A program made the translations under genes and the position numbers. Of a stretch of DNA of 64,000 nucleotides, positions 35,514 to 44,202 are shown in pieces (position 1 is the first letter of the stretch; each line of letters opens with the position of its first letter). The stretch comes from Paraburkholderia rhizosphaerae. Its GTDB lineage: Bacteria; Pseudomonadota; Gammaproteobacteria; Burkholderiales; Burkholderiaceae. The notes beneath the pieces are model-generated. The model searched no databases and was not told the DNA's origin. It worked only from the letters and a program-made list of their open reading frames with translations. The DNA lies in assembly GCF_004366595.1 (NCBI RefSeq), contig NZ_SORE01000004.1:310001-374000 (forward strand), read 5' to 3'.

Positions 35514-36344
35514 ATGGATGCACGCTCGTACGACACGCCCGACCACCCGCTCAAACCGATGCGTGAACGCTTTGCCGCGCTGCCCGCCAATCCGCTGAAC
35601 TGGGTCGCGGTATGGCGCCGCAATTATCTGGTGTGGCGCAAGCTCGCGATCGCATCGATGTTCGGCAATCTCGCCGATCCGATGATCTATCTGTTTGGCT
35701 TGGGCTTCGGGCTTGGGCTGATGGTCGGACGCGTCGATGGCGTGTCGTATATCGCTTTTCTCGCGGCCGGCACCGTCGCGTCGAGCGTGATGATGTCGGC
35801 GAGCTTCGAGTCGATGTATTCGGGCTTTTCGCGAATGCATGTGCAGCGCACGTGGGAAGCGATCATGCACACGCCGCTCACGCTCGGCGATATCGTGCTG
35901 GGGGAGATTATCTGGGCGGCGAGCAAGTCGGTGCTGTCCGGCGCGGCGATCCTGATTGTCGCGGGCCTGCTCGGCTACGCGGAATTTCCGTCGACGCTTG
36001 TCGCGCTGCCGGTGATCGGACTCGCGGGTCTGTCGTTTGCGAGCCTCGCGATGATCGTCACCGCGCTTGCGCCGTCATACGATTTTTTTATGTTCTATCA
36101 GACGCTGGTGCTCACGCCGATGCTGCTGCTTTCCGGCGTGTTCTTCCCGGTATCGCAGTTGCCGCCCGCCGCGCAGTATGCAACGCAGTTGCTGCCGCTC
36201 GCGCATGCGGTCGACCTGATCCGTGCGGCGATGCTCGATCGGCCGCTCGATAACGCGGCGCTGCATGTCGCCGTGCTCGCGTTTTACGTGATCGTGCCGT
36301 TTCTGATTTCAGCCGTGCTGCTGCGCCGCCGGATGATGCGCTAG
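35514..36344 (+). CDS. nodJ: ABC-2 type permease, NodJ-like
   Basis: 276 residues with six membrane segments. The N-terminus [18 protein letters not shown] and the segment [30 protein letters not shown] are typical of NodJ/ABC-2 exporters. It forms the membrane channel for the NodI-like ATPase, seven bases upstream. The ATG at 35514 is chosen; the longer frame reads into the ATPase gene. Confidence 0.9.
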   Translation: MDARSYDTPDHPLKPMRERFAALPANPLNWVAVWRRNYLVWRKLAIASMFGNLADPMIYLFGLGFGLGLMVGRVDGVSYIAFLAAGTVASSVMMSASFESMYSGFSRMHVQRTWEAIMHTPLTLGDIVLGEIIWAASKSVLSGAAILIVAGLLGYAEFPSTLVALPVIGLAGLSFASLAMIVTALAPSYDFFMFYQTLVLTPMLLLSGVFFPVSQLPPAAQYATQLLPLAHAVDLIRAAMLDRPLDNAALHVAVLAFYVIVPFLISAVLLRRRMMR

Positions 36345-36394
36345 CCGCGCGGGCGCGCCGCCGGCGAGCGTCGCGGCCGGCGGCGGGCCTTCGG

Positions 36395-36817
36395 TCAGTC
36401 TTCGTCGTCCGACCACGGGATATCGACATCGGAGATAAACGCGACCGTCGCGAACGGCCCGCCTTCCTGGCGGCCGATCTTGCCGTCCGCGCGATGCCAT
36501 TCGACGCGAAACACGGTGCCTGGATCGTCGGCCAGCAGGCGCACGGTGCGCACCTCGTCCGGATCCGCGTCTTCGACCGGGCCGTCGAGCGAGACCAGCA
36601 ACGCCTGCGGCCATACACCGTCAGCCGGATCGTAGATACGGTCGCCGTCCGGAATCAGCGTGGATACCTCGACGCCGATCGTCGCGGATGCGTCGACGAT
36701 CATCTTGCCGAGCGCCCGCAGCAACGCTGTCGCGCGCGCGGAATTGGCCTGCCGGATCGCGAGGTCTCCACGTGTGAGCGCCTGCTCGAGCTTCGGATTG
36801 GTCTTCTGTTGCGCCAT
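36395..36817 (-). CDS. Hypothetical protein
   Basis: 140 residues, acidic at the C-terminus (PWSDDED). I do not recognise the family. A helical first part (MAQQKTNPKLEQALTRGDLA) is followed by a beta-rich second half with many Asp and Glu. AGGA lies upstream of the ATG. It is convergent with the NodJ-like gene and monocistronic, as far as can be seen. Confidence 0.6.
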   Translation of the reverse strand: MAQQKTNPKLEQALTRGDLAIRQANSARATALLRALGKMIVDASATIGVEVSTLIPDGDRIYDPADGVWPQALLVSLDGPVEDADPDEVRTVRLLADDPGTVFRVEWHRADGKIGRQEGGPFATVAFISDVDIPWSDDED

Positions 36818-37208
36818 GCGATGTCCTGTGTGGGATCGTCTTGTTGACTGTGTGAATATGAATAATTGCCGGTCCGCGCTTGTCGAGCCGCGCCACCGCT
36901 GTCCGCGGCTAACCGACGGTGCACCGGAACCGCCCTCTGGTCCAGCTTGCGTGCTTGCGGCGCGTCATCGGCGACCCGCCGCTCCCCGTTCGCACGTGCT
37001 CCGGTTCACCCAGTTTAGTTCGAGATTCGACCGTGTGAGGCCGACTGAAACTGGCTGAAACTGTTGAAACCATCTGAAATGGATTTTGAAACCGTTTCGA
37101 CGCACTGCGATAAGACCATTTGCCGCACCAGACTACGTTTGCGCGCCGTGCGGAGCCCGCTTCTGCCCGCTTCACAGCGGCGTTCACCGACGTTTTCCGC
37201 GCCGAGGT
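36818..37208. other. Intergenic region with phased TGAAA motifs
   Basis: 391 bases without a gene that I can support. At 37045-37093 five TGAAA motifs start at 37046, 37056, 37065, 37075 and 37087, close to one helical turn apart (CTGAAACTGGCTGAAACTGT and so on). They lie just downstream of the permease gene and upstream of the hypothetical gene. Confidence 0.5.
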
Positions 37209-38261
37209 TCACAAACCTGAAGCGACCGCCAGCAGCCCCGCCACGATGCCAAACGCGACCACCGCCGCTGCGACGATCGCGAGCAGACGCGGTTGGAACG
37301 AGCGCGCGAGCATCACCAGCGACGGCACGCTGATCGGAGGTAAGGTCATCAGCAACGCGCCGGCAGGGCCGACGCCCATGCCCAACGCTAGCATCGCCTG
37401 GATGATCGGCACTTCGCCTGCGGTCGGAATCACGAACAGCATGCCGGCGACCGCAAATGCAACGATCCACAGGATGTCGTTGCCGATTGCCGGGCCGATA
37501 TGAGGAAACAGCCACGCGCGCGCCGCGCCGAGCAGCAGGATCAGCACCACGTACTCCGGTACGAGACGCACGGCCATGCGCGTGAAGATAGACAGCCAGC
37601 GGACGAACGCGTTGCCGTCCTGTTGGCGCGTGATCAGTTCGGCCACGCGCGCGTCGGCCGCGTGCGCTTCACCCGGCGTCACGAGCCGGTTCACCAGGTA
37701 GCCGAGGCCGAACACCATCAGCACCCCCAGCGCAAGCCGCAGGCCCGCCCATTGCCAGCCAAGAACAAAGCCCATGAACACGAGCGTTGCCGGATTCAGT
37801 ACCGAGTTGCCGAGCCAGAACGCGATGGCCCCGCCTGGGGATGCCTCGCGCGCGCGCAATCCGACGACAACCGGCGCCGCACAGCAGGTGCACATCATGC
37901 CCGGGATCGCGAGCATGCCGCCTGCCGCGACACTGCCGAAACCCGTCTTGCCGAGCGCCTTCGCGACCCAGTGCGCGGGCAACAGCGCCTGCACCGCGGA
38001 GCCGAGCAGCAGGCCGAGCACCATCGCCTGCCAGATTGCCTTGCCATAAGCCCATGCATAGCCGAGCGCGGCATCGAACGACGGCGCGGGCGGGCTCGCC
38101 GCGCTCCCCATCAGGATCGACGTGCCGATCGAATGCGTCGACGCCGCGGTAAAGGCGCGGTGATAGTACGGAAACCACTTCACATAAAAGAGCCCTGCAA
38201 TCGCAAGCAACAGGAAAATGAGCCACCCCGACGCCGGGGCCGCTTGTCTGGTCGTGTTCAT
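37209..38261 (-). CDS. Membrane permease of the DUF318/YraQ type
   Basis: 350 residues with about ten membrane segments. Two copies of a related half are seen, the first with GGMLAIPGMMCTCCAAPVVVGLR (Cys-rich) near 115-137 and the second with the matching PTAGEVPIIQAML near 275. The CxCC motif is typical of this permease family, whose members are linked to metal or arsenic resistance and unknown solutes. AGAGGA precedes the ATG. No heavy-metal genes are adjacent, so the substrate is open. Confidence 0.8.
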   Translation of the reverse strand: MNTTRQAAPASGWLIFLLLAIAGLFYVKWFPYYHRAFTAASTHSIGTSILMGSAASPPAPSFDAALGYAWAYGKAIWQAMVLGLLLGSAVQALLPAHWVAKALGKTGFGSVAAGGMLAIPGMMCTCCAAPVVVGLRAREASPGGAIAFWLGNSVLNPATLVFMGFVLGWQWAGLRLALGVLMVFGLGYLVNRLVTPGEAHAADARVAELITRQQDGNAFVRWLSIFTRMAVRLVPEYVVLILLLGAARAWLFPHIGPAIGNDILWIVAFAVAGMLFVIPTAGEVPIIQAMLALGMGVGPAGALLMTLPPISVPSLVMLARSFQPRLLAIVAAAVVAFGIVAGLLAVASGL

Positions 38262-38451
38262 TTGGCTTGTCCTCTGATGCGTATGTTGTTGGATTCGCTT
38301 GTTTGTTGTTCGGATGCTTTTGACTGCGTGCTTTTTTGACTGCCTGCTTTTTGACTCGCATCGCGAAGCGGACGCGGCTATGCACGATGCGTTGCGTCGT
38401 CGCGATGTGCGTTGCTAACGTCTGTTGCCGGTTTCGCTGATCATGCGGCCA

Positions 38452-39585
38452 TTATGTCGCCACGTGCGCTGCGGTCGATTCGTTGGTGGTCGTGGACAAC
38501 GGTGCGGACACCTGCGCGAGCAACGCTTGCGCCTGGCTCACTGTATCGCCGCTGGTCGGCCGGAACGTGAAGTGCTGCGCATGCGCGAGCTGGCTGAAGT
38601 GTTGCCGGCTGCTGCGCTGATACGCAGGGTCGTAATGCCGCTCGAGCAGTTCGTGAGCCAGTTCCCGGGGCGCGCGTTCATCGATCAGTTGCTGCCAGCG
38701 CATCACCTGCTCACGGCTATGCAAGCCGATCAGACGACTGAGCTGCTGCTTGAATCCGGCTGGATCGTCGAACAGGTGTCCGTAATCTTCGAGCAGGAAC
38801 GCAACCCGTTCATCGAACGCCACCCGAATCTCGATGCATGCGCCTTGATGGAAGCGCTCGAGCAACGCATCGGGCAACGTGATCGCGCCAATGCGCCGGC
38901 TTTCGGATTCGACGAACACCGGCCGGGCCGGGTCGAATTGCGCAAGCGCGCCAATCAGCGCGCTGTCGAATGCCTTTTGCGACGGCTGCGGGTGCCCCGG
39001 CCAGGCGCCGAGCAGCGAACCGCGATGGCGGGCCAGGCCTTCGAGTTCAAGCACCTGCGCGCCGGCGTCGCGCAGCGCGTGCAGTAGCCGCGTCTTGCCG
39101 GTGCCGGTACGGCCGACAAGCGCGATGTAGTCGAAACGCTTCGGCAATATCGCGAGCTGTTCGACCACCGAGCGACGATAGCTCTTGTAGCCGCCGTCCA
39201 GTTGCCGCGCCTGCCAGCCGATCATGTTGAACACGGTTGTCATCGATCCGGAGCGCTTGCCGCCGCGCCAGCAATAGATCAGCGGACGCCAGTTGCGCGG
39301 CCGGTCAGCGAAGGTCGTGTCCACATGGTGGGCAATATTGCGCAGTGCGAGCGCGGCGCCGTGTTGCGTCGCTTCGAACGGTGACTGCTTGTACATCGTG
39401 CCGACGATGACCCGCTCTTCATTCGACAATACCGGTGCGTTGATCGCGCCCGGAATGTGATCTTCGGCGAATTCGAGCGGCGTGCGCACGTCGACGATTT
39501 CATCGAAGCGCGCAAGCTCGGTGAGCGGTACAAGCAGGCTTTTCAATTTGGCAGCATCTGGCAGAAGGGGCATTTCCGTGCGCAT
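38452..39585 (-). CDS. selU: tRNA 2-selenouridine synthase
   Basis: 377 residues. An N-terminal rhodanese domain (about 20-140) has the active Cys C105 in YCWRGGKRSG. A P-loop domain follows with GRTGTGKT at 158-165. SelU (MnmH) replaces 2-thiouridine by 2-selenouridine in the anticodon of some tRNAs, through a geranylated intermediate. It needs selenophosphate from SelD, encoded elsewhere. The organism therefore likely uses selenium. The starts at residues 1 and 5 are both possible. Confidence 0.95.
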   Translation of the reverse strand: MRTEMPLLPDAAKLKSLLVPLTELARFDEIVDVRTPLEFAEDHIPGAINAPVLSNEERVIVGTMYKQSPFEATQHGAALALRNIAHHVDTTFADRPRNWRPLIYCWRGGKRSGSMTTVFNMIGWQARQLDGGYKSYRRSVVEQLAILPKRFDYIALVGRTGTGKTRLLHALRDAGAQVLELEGLARHRGSLLGAWPGHPQPSQKAFDSALIGALAQFDPARPVFVESESRRIGAITLPDALLERFHQGACIEIRVAFDERVAFLLEDYGHLFDDPAGFKQQLSRLIGLHSREQVMRWQQLIDERAPRELAHELLERHYDPAYQRSSRQHFSQLAHAQHFTFRPTSGDTVSQAQALLAQVSAPLSTTTNESTAAHVAT

Positions 39586-39861
39586 GCGTCGCCCGCGCCG
39601 GATCGTGAGAATCTGTGATTATCTCATGCGCTGGCGCCGGCACGGCGCGTACGGTCCGACATCCGGCTGACAGTCGAGCGTGCACTGCGCCGTTCGAGCG
39701 CCGATGTCGATCGTCGCGGGACGAAAGCGGCGACCATCAGTAGAATGTCGCTCCGGTGCCCAGGCGCGCAGTCGATTGGCAATGTACGGCGCGCCTGCCG
39801 CAGGGTCGCCTGCCGCAACGCTTCTCTGCATTTCACACTCCACCTTCGTTCCGTCCGCCCG

Positions 39862-41304
39862 ATGCCAGACTCACCGTCCGCCGCCCCGCGTTCAGAAGAC
39901 CCGTCGCTGATCGTGCTGCTCGTCGGTGCCGCATTCTTCATGGAAAATCTCGACGGCACGATCATCGCCACCGCATTACCGCAGATGGCGCGTTCATTCG
40001 GCGTGCATCCGGTCGATCTGAGCATCGGCATCACGTCGTATCTGCTGACGCTCGCGGTGTTTATCCCGATCAGCGGCTGGGCCGCGGACCGCTTTGGCGT
40101 GCGCAACGTGTTTACCGCTGCGCTCGCCGTCTTTACCGCGGCATCGGTCGCATGCGGGATGTGCGACGGCCTGGTCAGCTTCACCGCGGCGCGCATCGTG
40201 CAGGGCATCGGCGGCGCGATGATGGTGCCGGTCGGCCGCCTTGCGGTGCTGCGCGCGACGCCGAAAGACGACCTGATGCGCGCGATCATGTTCATCACGT
40301 GGCCGGGACTCGTCGCGCCGGTCATCGGCCCGCCGCTCGGCGGGTTCATCACCACCTACTCGTCGTGGCGCTGGATTTTCTATCTGAACCTGCCGCTGGG
40401 TCTGGCCGGCATCGTGCTGGCATGGCGCTTTATCCATGCGGCCGGCGACACCGAGCGGCGTCCGTTCGACGGGCTCGGCTTCTTGCTGTGCGGGCTTTGC
40501 GGCACCGCGATCATGTATGCGATGGAGTTGCTTGGCCGTGTCGATACGCGTTGGCCGCAAGCGCTGACCTTTGTCGCGCTCGGAGCGGCCGCGGGTATCG
40601 CAGCCTTCTTTCATGTGCGGCGCACGCCGCATCCTGTCATCGATTTGCGCGCTCTGCGCGTGAAGACGTTCGCGGTATCGATGGCCGGCGGATCGCTATT
40701 TCGCGTGTCGATCAGCGCGGTGCCATTTCTGCTGCCGCTGATGTTCCAGCTCGGCTTCGGCATGGACGCATTCCGTTCCGGGCTGCTAACACTCGCGGTG
40801 TTTGCCGGCAATCTGTCGATGAAACTCGTGACGAGCCAGGTGATGCGGCGCTTCGGCTTTCGCTCGGTGCTGCTCGTCAACGGCGTACTGGCCGCGCTGT
40901 CGCTGGCCGCGATGAGTCTGCTCAAGTCCGATACACCGTACTGGATCATCGTCGCGGTGCTGTTCGCGAGCGGGCTTGTCCGTTCGTTGCAGTTCGGTGC
41001 GATCAATACACTGAGTTTCGCCGATGTGCCGAAGCAGCAGATGAGCGGCGCATCGACGCTGTCGAGCACCATTCAGCAATTGACGATCGGCATGGGTGTT
41101 GCGCTCGGCGCGATTGCGCTGCGCATGGCTGCGTGGCTGCACGGACACGGCGCGCAATCGGTCACGACCGCCGATTTCAGCGTCGCGTTTCTGCTAGTGG
41201 CTGCAGTCGGCCTGGTGTCGATTCTCGACGTGTTCGGGCTCGATGCGCGCGCGGGTGCGCATGTCAGCGGACACCGCACGTCCGGCACCGGGGCTGCGCA
41301 GTGA
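39862..41304 (+). CDS. MFS drug-resistance-type transporter (DHA2 family)
   Basis: 480 residues with about 13-14 membrane segments. Motif LDGTIIATALPQMARSFGV near 30-48 in helix 1 and GWAADRFGVRNVF near 72-84 (loop 2-3 motif A) place it in the DHA2 group of proton-driven efflux pumps; it resembles E. coli MdtD. The ATG at 39862 is chosen; the longer frame upstream lacks homology. Its stop overlaps the start of the DUF3820 gene (GTGA). Confidence 0.9.
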   Translation: MPDSPSAAPRSEDPSLIVLLVGAAFFMENLDGTIIATALPQMARSFGVHPVDLSIGITSYLLTLAVFIPISGWAADRFGVRNVFTAALAVFTAASVACGMCDGLVSFTAARIVQGIGGAMMVPVGRLAVLRATPKDDLMRAIMFITWPGLVAPVIGPPLGGFITTYSSWRWIFYLNLPLGLAGIVLAWRFIHAAGDTERRPFDGLGFLLCGLCGTAIMYAMELLGRVDTRWPQALTFVALGAAAGIAAFFHVRRTPHPVIDLRALRVKTFAVSMAGGSLFRVSISAVPFLLPLMFQLGFGMDAFRSGLLTLAVFAGNLSMKLVTSQVMRRFGFRSVLLVNGVLAALSLAAMSLLKSDTPYWIIVAVLFASGLVRSLQFGAINTLSFADVPKQQMSGASTLSSTIQQLTIGMGVALGAIALRMAAWLHGHGAQSVTTADFSVAFLLVAAVGLVSILDVFGLDARAGAHVSGHRTSGTGAAQ

Positions 41305-41516
41305 AAACCGAAGACCTTGAGCTGCTGGTGACGCGTGTGATGCCGTTCGGCAAATACAAGGATCGGGTGATCGCCGACCTGCCGGGACACTACCTGAACT
41401 GGTTTGCGCGTGAGGGCTTTCCACCCGGGGAAATTGGACGGCTGCTGGCGCTGATGCACGAAATCGATCACAACGGACTCAAGCCATTGCTCGATCCGCT
41501 ACGACGCGCGCGATAG
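41301..41516 (+). CDS. DUF3820 family small protein
   Basis: 71 residues, GTG start at 41301 overlapping the MFS stop by four bases. MPFGKYKDRVIADLPGHYLNWF and GEIGRLLALMHEIDHNGL match the DUF3820 family, small cytoplasmic proteins of unknown role (one Pseudomonas member is called a quorum-sensing-regulated virulence factor). Its tight overlap implies expression with the MFS pump. Confidence 0.85.
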   Translation: MKTEDLELLVTRVMPFGKYKDRVIADLPGHYLNWFAREGFPPGEIGRLLALMHEIDHNGLKPLLDPLRRAR

Positions 41517-41614
41517 CGCAGCCGGCGATTGCCGGGCATGCAATAACTGTCATATTGCCGACACGAAGCCATCTGAAGCCCACGGTTTCGTAACGGATTG
41601 TTATTTTCGACGGC

Positions 41615-41643
41615 TTGAAATCAAACTTTTAAGCGGATACTGT
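41615..41643 (+). promoter_or_regulatory. Predicted sigma-70 promoter for a small RNA
   Basis: TTGAAA at 41615-41620, 17 bases, then TACTGT at 41638-41643. It lies 99 bases after the DUF3820 stop and points at the terminator below. Confidence 0.5.
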
Positions 41644-41649
41644 AGTGCT

Positions 41650-41716
41650 GCGCCTGATCTCCAAGGAACCTTTTTCATGCGCAGCCCCGCCCCCGACTTT
41701 CGGCGGGGTTTTTTTT
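41650..41716 (+). ncRNA. Candidate small RNA
   Basis: A compact transcript of about 67 bases is predicted between the promoter at 41615-41643 and the terminator at 41685-41716. It contains CTCCAAGGAACC and TTTTTCATGCGCAG, the latter an Hfq-like single-strand stretch. No ORF of note is present. The family is not recognised. The ATG inside could instead start a minileader, but it meets the terminator at once. Confidence 0.45.
41685..41716 (+). terminator. Rho-independent terminator
   Basis: CCCCGCC pairs with GGCGGGG and is followed by eight T residues. It is strong, and it lies two bases before the 3' end of the convergent hypothetical gene. Confidence 0.88.
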
Positions 41717-41718
41717 CG

Positions 41719-42021
41719 TCAGCGTGGTGTCGGTGTTGCGCTGCTCGCGCGCGATCCGTGTGGTCCGCGTAGTCCGTTCGCGGGCAGCAGGTCGACCAGC
41801 CGGCGGCCTTCTGCATAGCCTGCGTCGCGCGCTTCATCCTCGCTGCGAAACGTGCTGACCATTTCCTGGTACCGTGTGCTCTGGCCGGCAAGATGCGCGT
41901 CCGCGCCGTGCCGGCAAAAGTAAGCGGTGTAATGCCAGAGCGTATCGGGTGCCGGCGGTCCGTACGCCAGTACGGGCAATACCCAGACTTCGTAGCCGTT
42001 GTGCTCGATGCGGTCCCACAT
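41719..42021 (-). CDS. Hypothetical protein
   Basis: 100 residues from the ATG at 42021, preceded by GGGAG; the frame is open upstream to 42471 but only as the reverse of other sequence. It begins MWDRIEHNGYEVWVLPVLAYG and looks like a small cytoplasmic beta-rich protein with a charged helix (FRSEDEARDAGYAEGRRLV) near 65-85. The helix resembles those that close several small Burkholderia proteins found later in this window. The function is unknown. Confidence 0.7.
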   Translation of the reverse strand: MWDRIEHNGYEVWVLPVLAYGPPAPDTLWHYTAYFCRHGADAHLAGQSTRYQEMVSTFRSEDEARDAGYAEGRRLVDLLPANGLRGPHGSRASSATPTPR

Positions 42022-42191
42022 GGTCGGCTCCCGGTGACGATTCATCAGGAATCCTAGCATGCAGCGCAGGCTTCGGATGAAGCGGGAGCGGGACGTCGGG
42101 CGCGCGGGCGATGTTCGCACACCCGACGTATCTGTGGACGTGCCGCGCGTGCCCAGGACGAAAGCGCGCGATGCGAGCCGGCGCGGGTCAG

Positions 42192-42560
42192 TTAGTCGGT
42201 TGCGGATCCGGTTTGGTCGGGTACGTTGTCGCCAAACTGGATCGTCACGTAGAAACGCATCGCGGCAACCAGCGGGGTCGCGCCGTGTGCCCGGAACCGC
42301 GGTGCATCCACGGTCGGCCCGGCGCCCCATCCGAGCTGCTCGGAATAGCCGACACAGATCCGCGCGTGCTCGATAATCGGACCGCCGTGCGTCCAGTCCG
42401 TCGACGGCGCGAACGCGGCCTCCAGCGCGCCGACGGGATCGCCATCGCACGCCGGTTCTTCGATCCAGCAAAAACCGTCGTCGACGCGCGGCTTGGGCAA
42501 CTGCGCCACACGCGCGACCCAGTAATCGAGCAACGGGCCTTCCAGATCGGCAACGTTCAT
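42192..42560 (-). CDS. DUF2591/NinX-like phage-type protein
   Basis: 122 residues. WVARVAQLPKP near 14-24, FAPSTDWTHGGPIIEHARI near 50-68 and HGATPLVAAMRFYVTIQFGD near 91-110 match the DUF2591 (phage NinX) family. Such proteins are usually carried by phages; here the gene stands alone without phage neighbours. It is the last gene before the AT-richer polysaccharide block. Confidence 0.8.
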   Translation of the reverse strand: MNVADLEGPLLDYWVARVAQLPKPRVDDGFCWIEEPACDGDPVGALEAAFAPSTDWTHGGPIIEHARICVGYSEQLGWGAGPTVDAPRFRAHGATPLVAAMRFYVTIQFGDNVPDQTGSATD

Positions 42561-42787
42561 GGGTTATCCCTTGGGTTCAGCGGCAAAGCTGAATAGTAGC
42601 TTTTGTTGGATGTCGATGCCGTGTCTACCGGCTAACGCGCGCGGGGTCGGCGTGTTGAGCGGGTACTGTGTTCATGAGCGGATGCACTGCGCGATGCCGT
42701 CGGAACCTCGAAACGACCTGTCCGCTGCGGCGAGCGGCAAGTGGAAACTCGCAGAACGAACGGATAGAAAAGCAACCGATCCTTCCG

Positions 42788-44044
42788 TTACTTCGTTCTT
42801 TTAGGAAGTACCTGGCACACCGACATCGAAACAGCATAAATAAGCAGCGTACCAATTGCATGCACAACAATCTTGTACAAACCCAGTTCGATTGATTCCC
42901 GGAATGAAAAGAAGGCAAAGAACAGAGATGGCCAGATGCAGATAAAAACTATAGATTTCCCATTAAAAATCAGGTAATCGACAAATATAAACAATATGAA
43001 AACCAGCAAGGTCCCCACTATTACATACGGCCAGCCCCCCATTAGATAGAGTGAACCGAGTCCAGTCGGGGCAATAATCAACCCTTTTCCGTAGGCCAGA
43101 ACCTGATCCGCAAAATAATAGGCAATCGTATCCAGATAAACAGGTTTTCCGGGCCACATGCCTCGGGGAATGATCGCATACGCCTGGTTGAAAAAATACT
43201 TGAAACCTACAAAGTGGATCTGTGAACTATAAAATAGCAGATTCAACGATTGCACAGGAAAGACGGTATCGCGAGTATAGATCGCAATCAATTCTGTGCT
43301 ACCCGCGTTTAGCGCGTCGCCATACCGGACCATCGCGAGCGCTGTGAGACCCAGCGTACCGAGCACGAGGTAAAGAACAAGTTGCCGTTCGCGAATAATC
43401 CGCAGCGAGTATGACGCCAGCAACACTGGAACAATCGCAGCAATGAGGTAGTTACGTGCACCGCCTAGCGTCAGAAAAAGCGCCATGCCATACGCGATTA
43501 CGATCAATAGCGAGGTCAGCATCGACGATAGCCGCGGTTTTTTAAACAGACGCAAAACCGCTACTGAGACGATCGCATATGAAAGTATCGAAAACAGTCC
43601 GGTTCCTGTATTGGACTCGAAGCGTGACCCGTAGTTACCGACATTCAGGGCGACACCTTTCGTGTGATAAAGACCGGCGATACAGGCGACCGATACTCCG
43701 GTTGCCACCAGCATATATACGCGGCCTCTGGATGAACCGGCGAGCCGTGCTAGCAAGGACAGCCGGTGCTCGATGGGAGCCAGCCGGAACGCCCGGCGAA
43801 CGAGATTGCAGAGCATCACACACGTAACGAATACGCCTGCGATGTACGATATTTCCCAATCGCGAATCGGATACTGCCAGTCCAGATCGAGAAATAAATT
43901 GCTTGCCGCGTAAAACGGAATCCACAAAATACAAATGATGTAGAAGGCCGATATCCCAAAAAAAGTAAAGCCTGGGTGACTCCTCCATCTTCTCAAAAAA
44001 CCGCAGTAGAAGCCCGTACAGATACAGAAAAGAATAAATGTCAT
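42788..44044 (-). CDS. Wzy-like O-antigen/polysaccharide polymerase
   Basis: 418 residues with about twelve membrane segments and a larger loop near 270-320 (TRDTVFPVQSLNLLFYSSQIHF, PRGMWPGKPVYLDT). This layout and the RGMWPGKP motif are typical of Wzy-type oligosaccharide polymerases that join repeat units at the periplasmic side of the inner membrane. The base composition is clearly lower in GC than the window, suggesting transfer. No other capsule or O-antigen genes are adjacent, only the divergent beta-helix protein. Confidence 0.72.
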   Translation of the reverse strand: MTFILFCICTGFYCGFLRRWRSHPGFTFFGISAFYIICILWIPFYAASNLFLDLDWQYPIRDWEISYIAGVFVTCVMLCNLVRRAFRLAPIEHRLSLLARLAGSSRGRVYMLVATGVSVACIAGLYHTKGVALNVGNYGSRFESNTGTGLFSILSYAIVSVAVLRLFKKPRLSSMLTSLLIVIAYGMALFLTLGGARNYLIAAIVPVLLASYSLRIIRERQLVLYLVLGTLGLTALAMVRYGDALNAGSTELIAIYTRDTVFPVQSLNLLFYSSQIHFVGFKYFFNQAYAIIPRGMWPGKPVYLDTIAYYFADQVLAYGKGLIIAPTGLGSLYLMGGWPYVIVGTLLVFILFIFVDYLIFNGKSIVFICIWPSLFFAFFSFRESIELGLYKIVVHAIGTLLIYAVSMSVCQVLPKRTK

Positions 44045-44202
44045 CCCGCGGCGCTCACAGTGTTGGTGATGCGCGCTATTCTCCTATTACCTCAAGGAAA
44101 TAACCGTATTTTCCACACGAAATTTTACAAACACGATAAGCGTAATTATGAGATTAACAATCTTCACGTTTCAAACCACGGAATACCAGCTTGAGGCTTT
44201 GC

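Noticed and set aside
37045..37093. Possible CRISPR array (repeated TGAAAC)
   Set aside because: Repeats are five to seven bases with no unique spacers and no cas genes.
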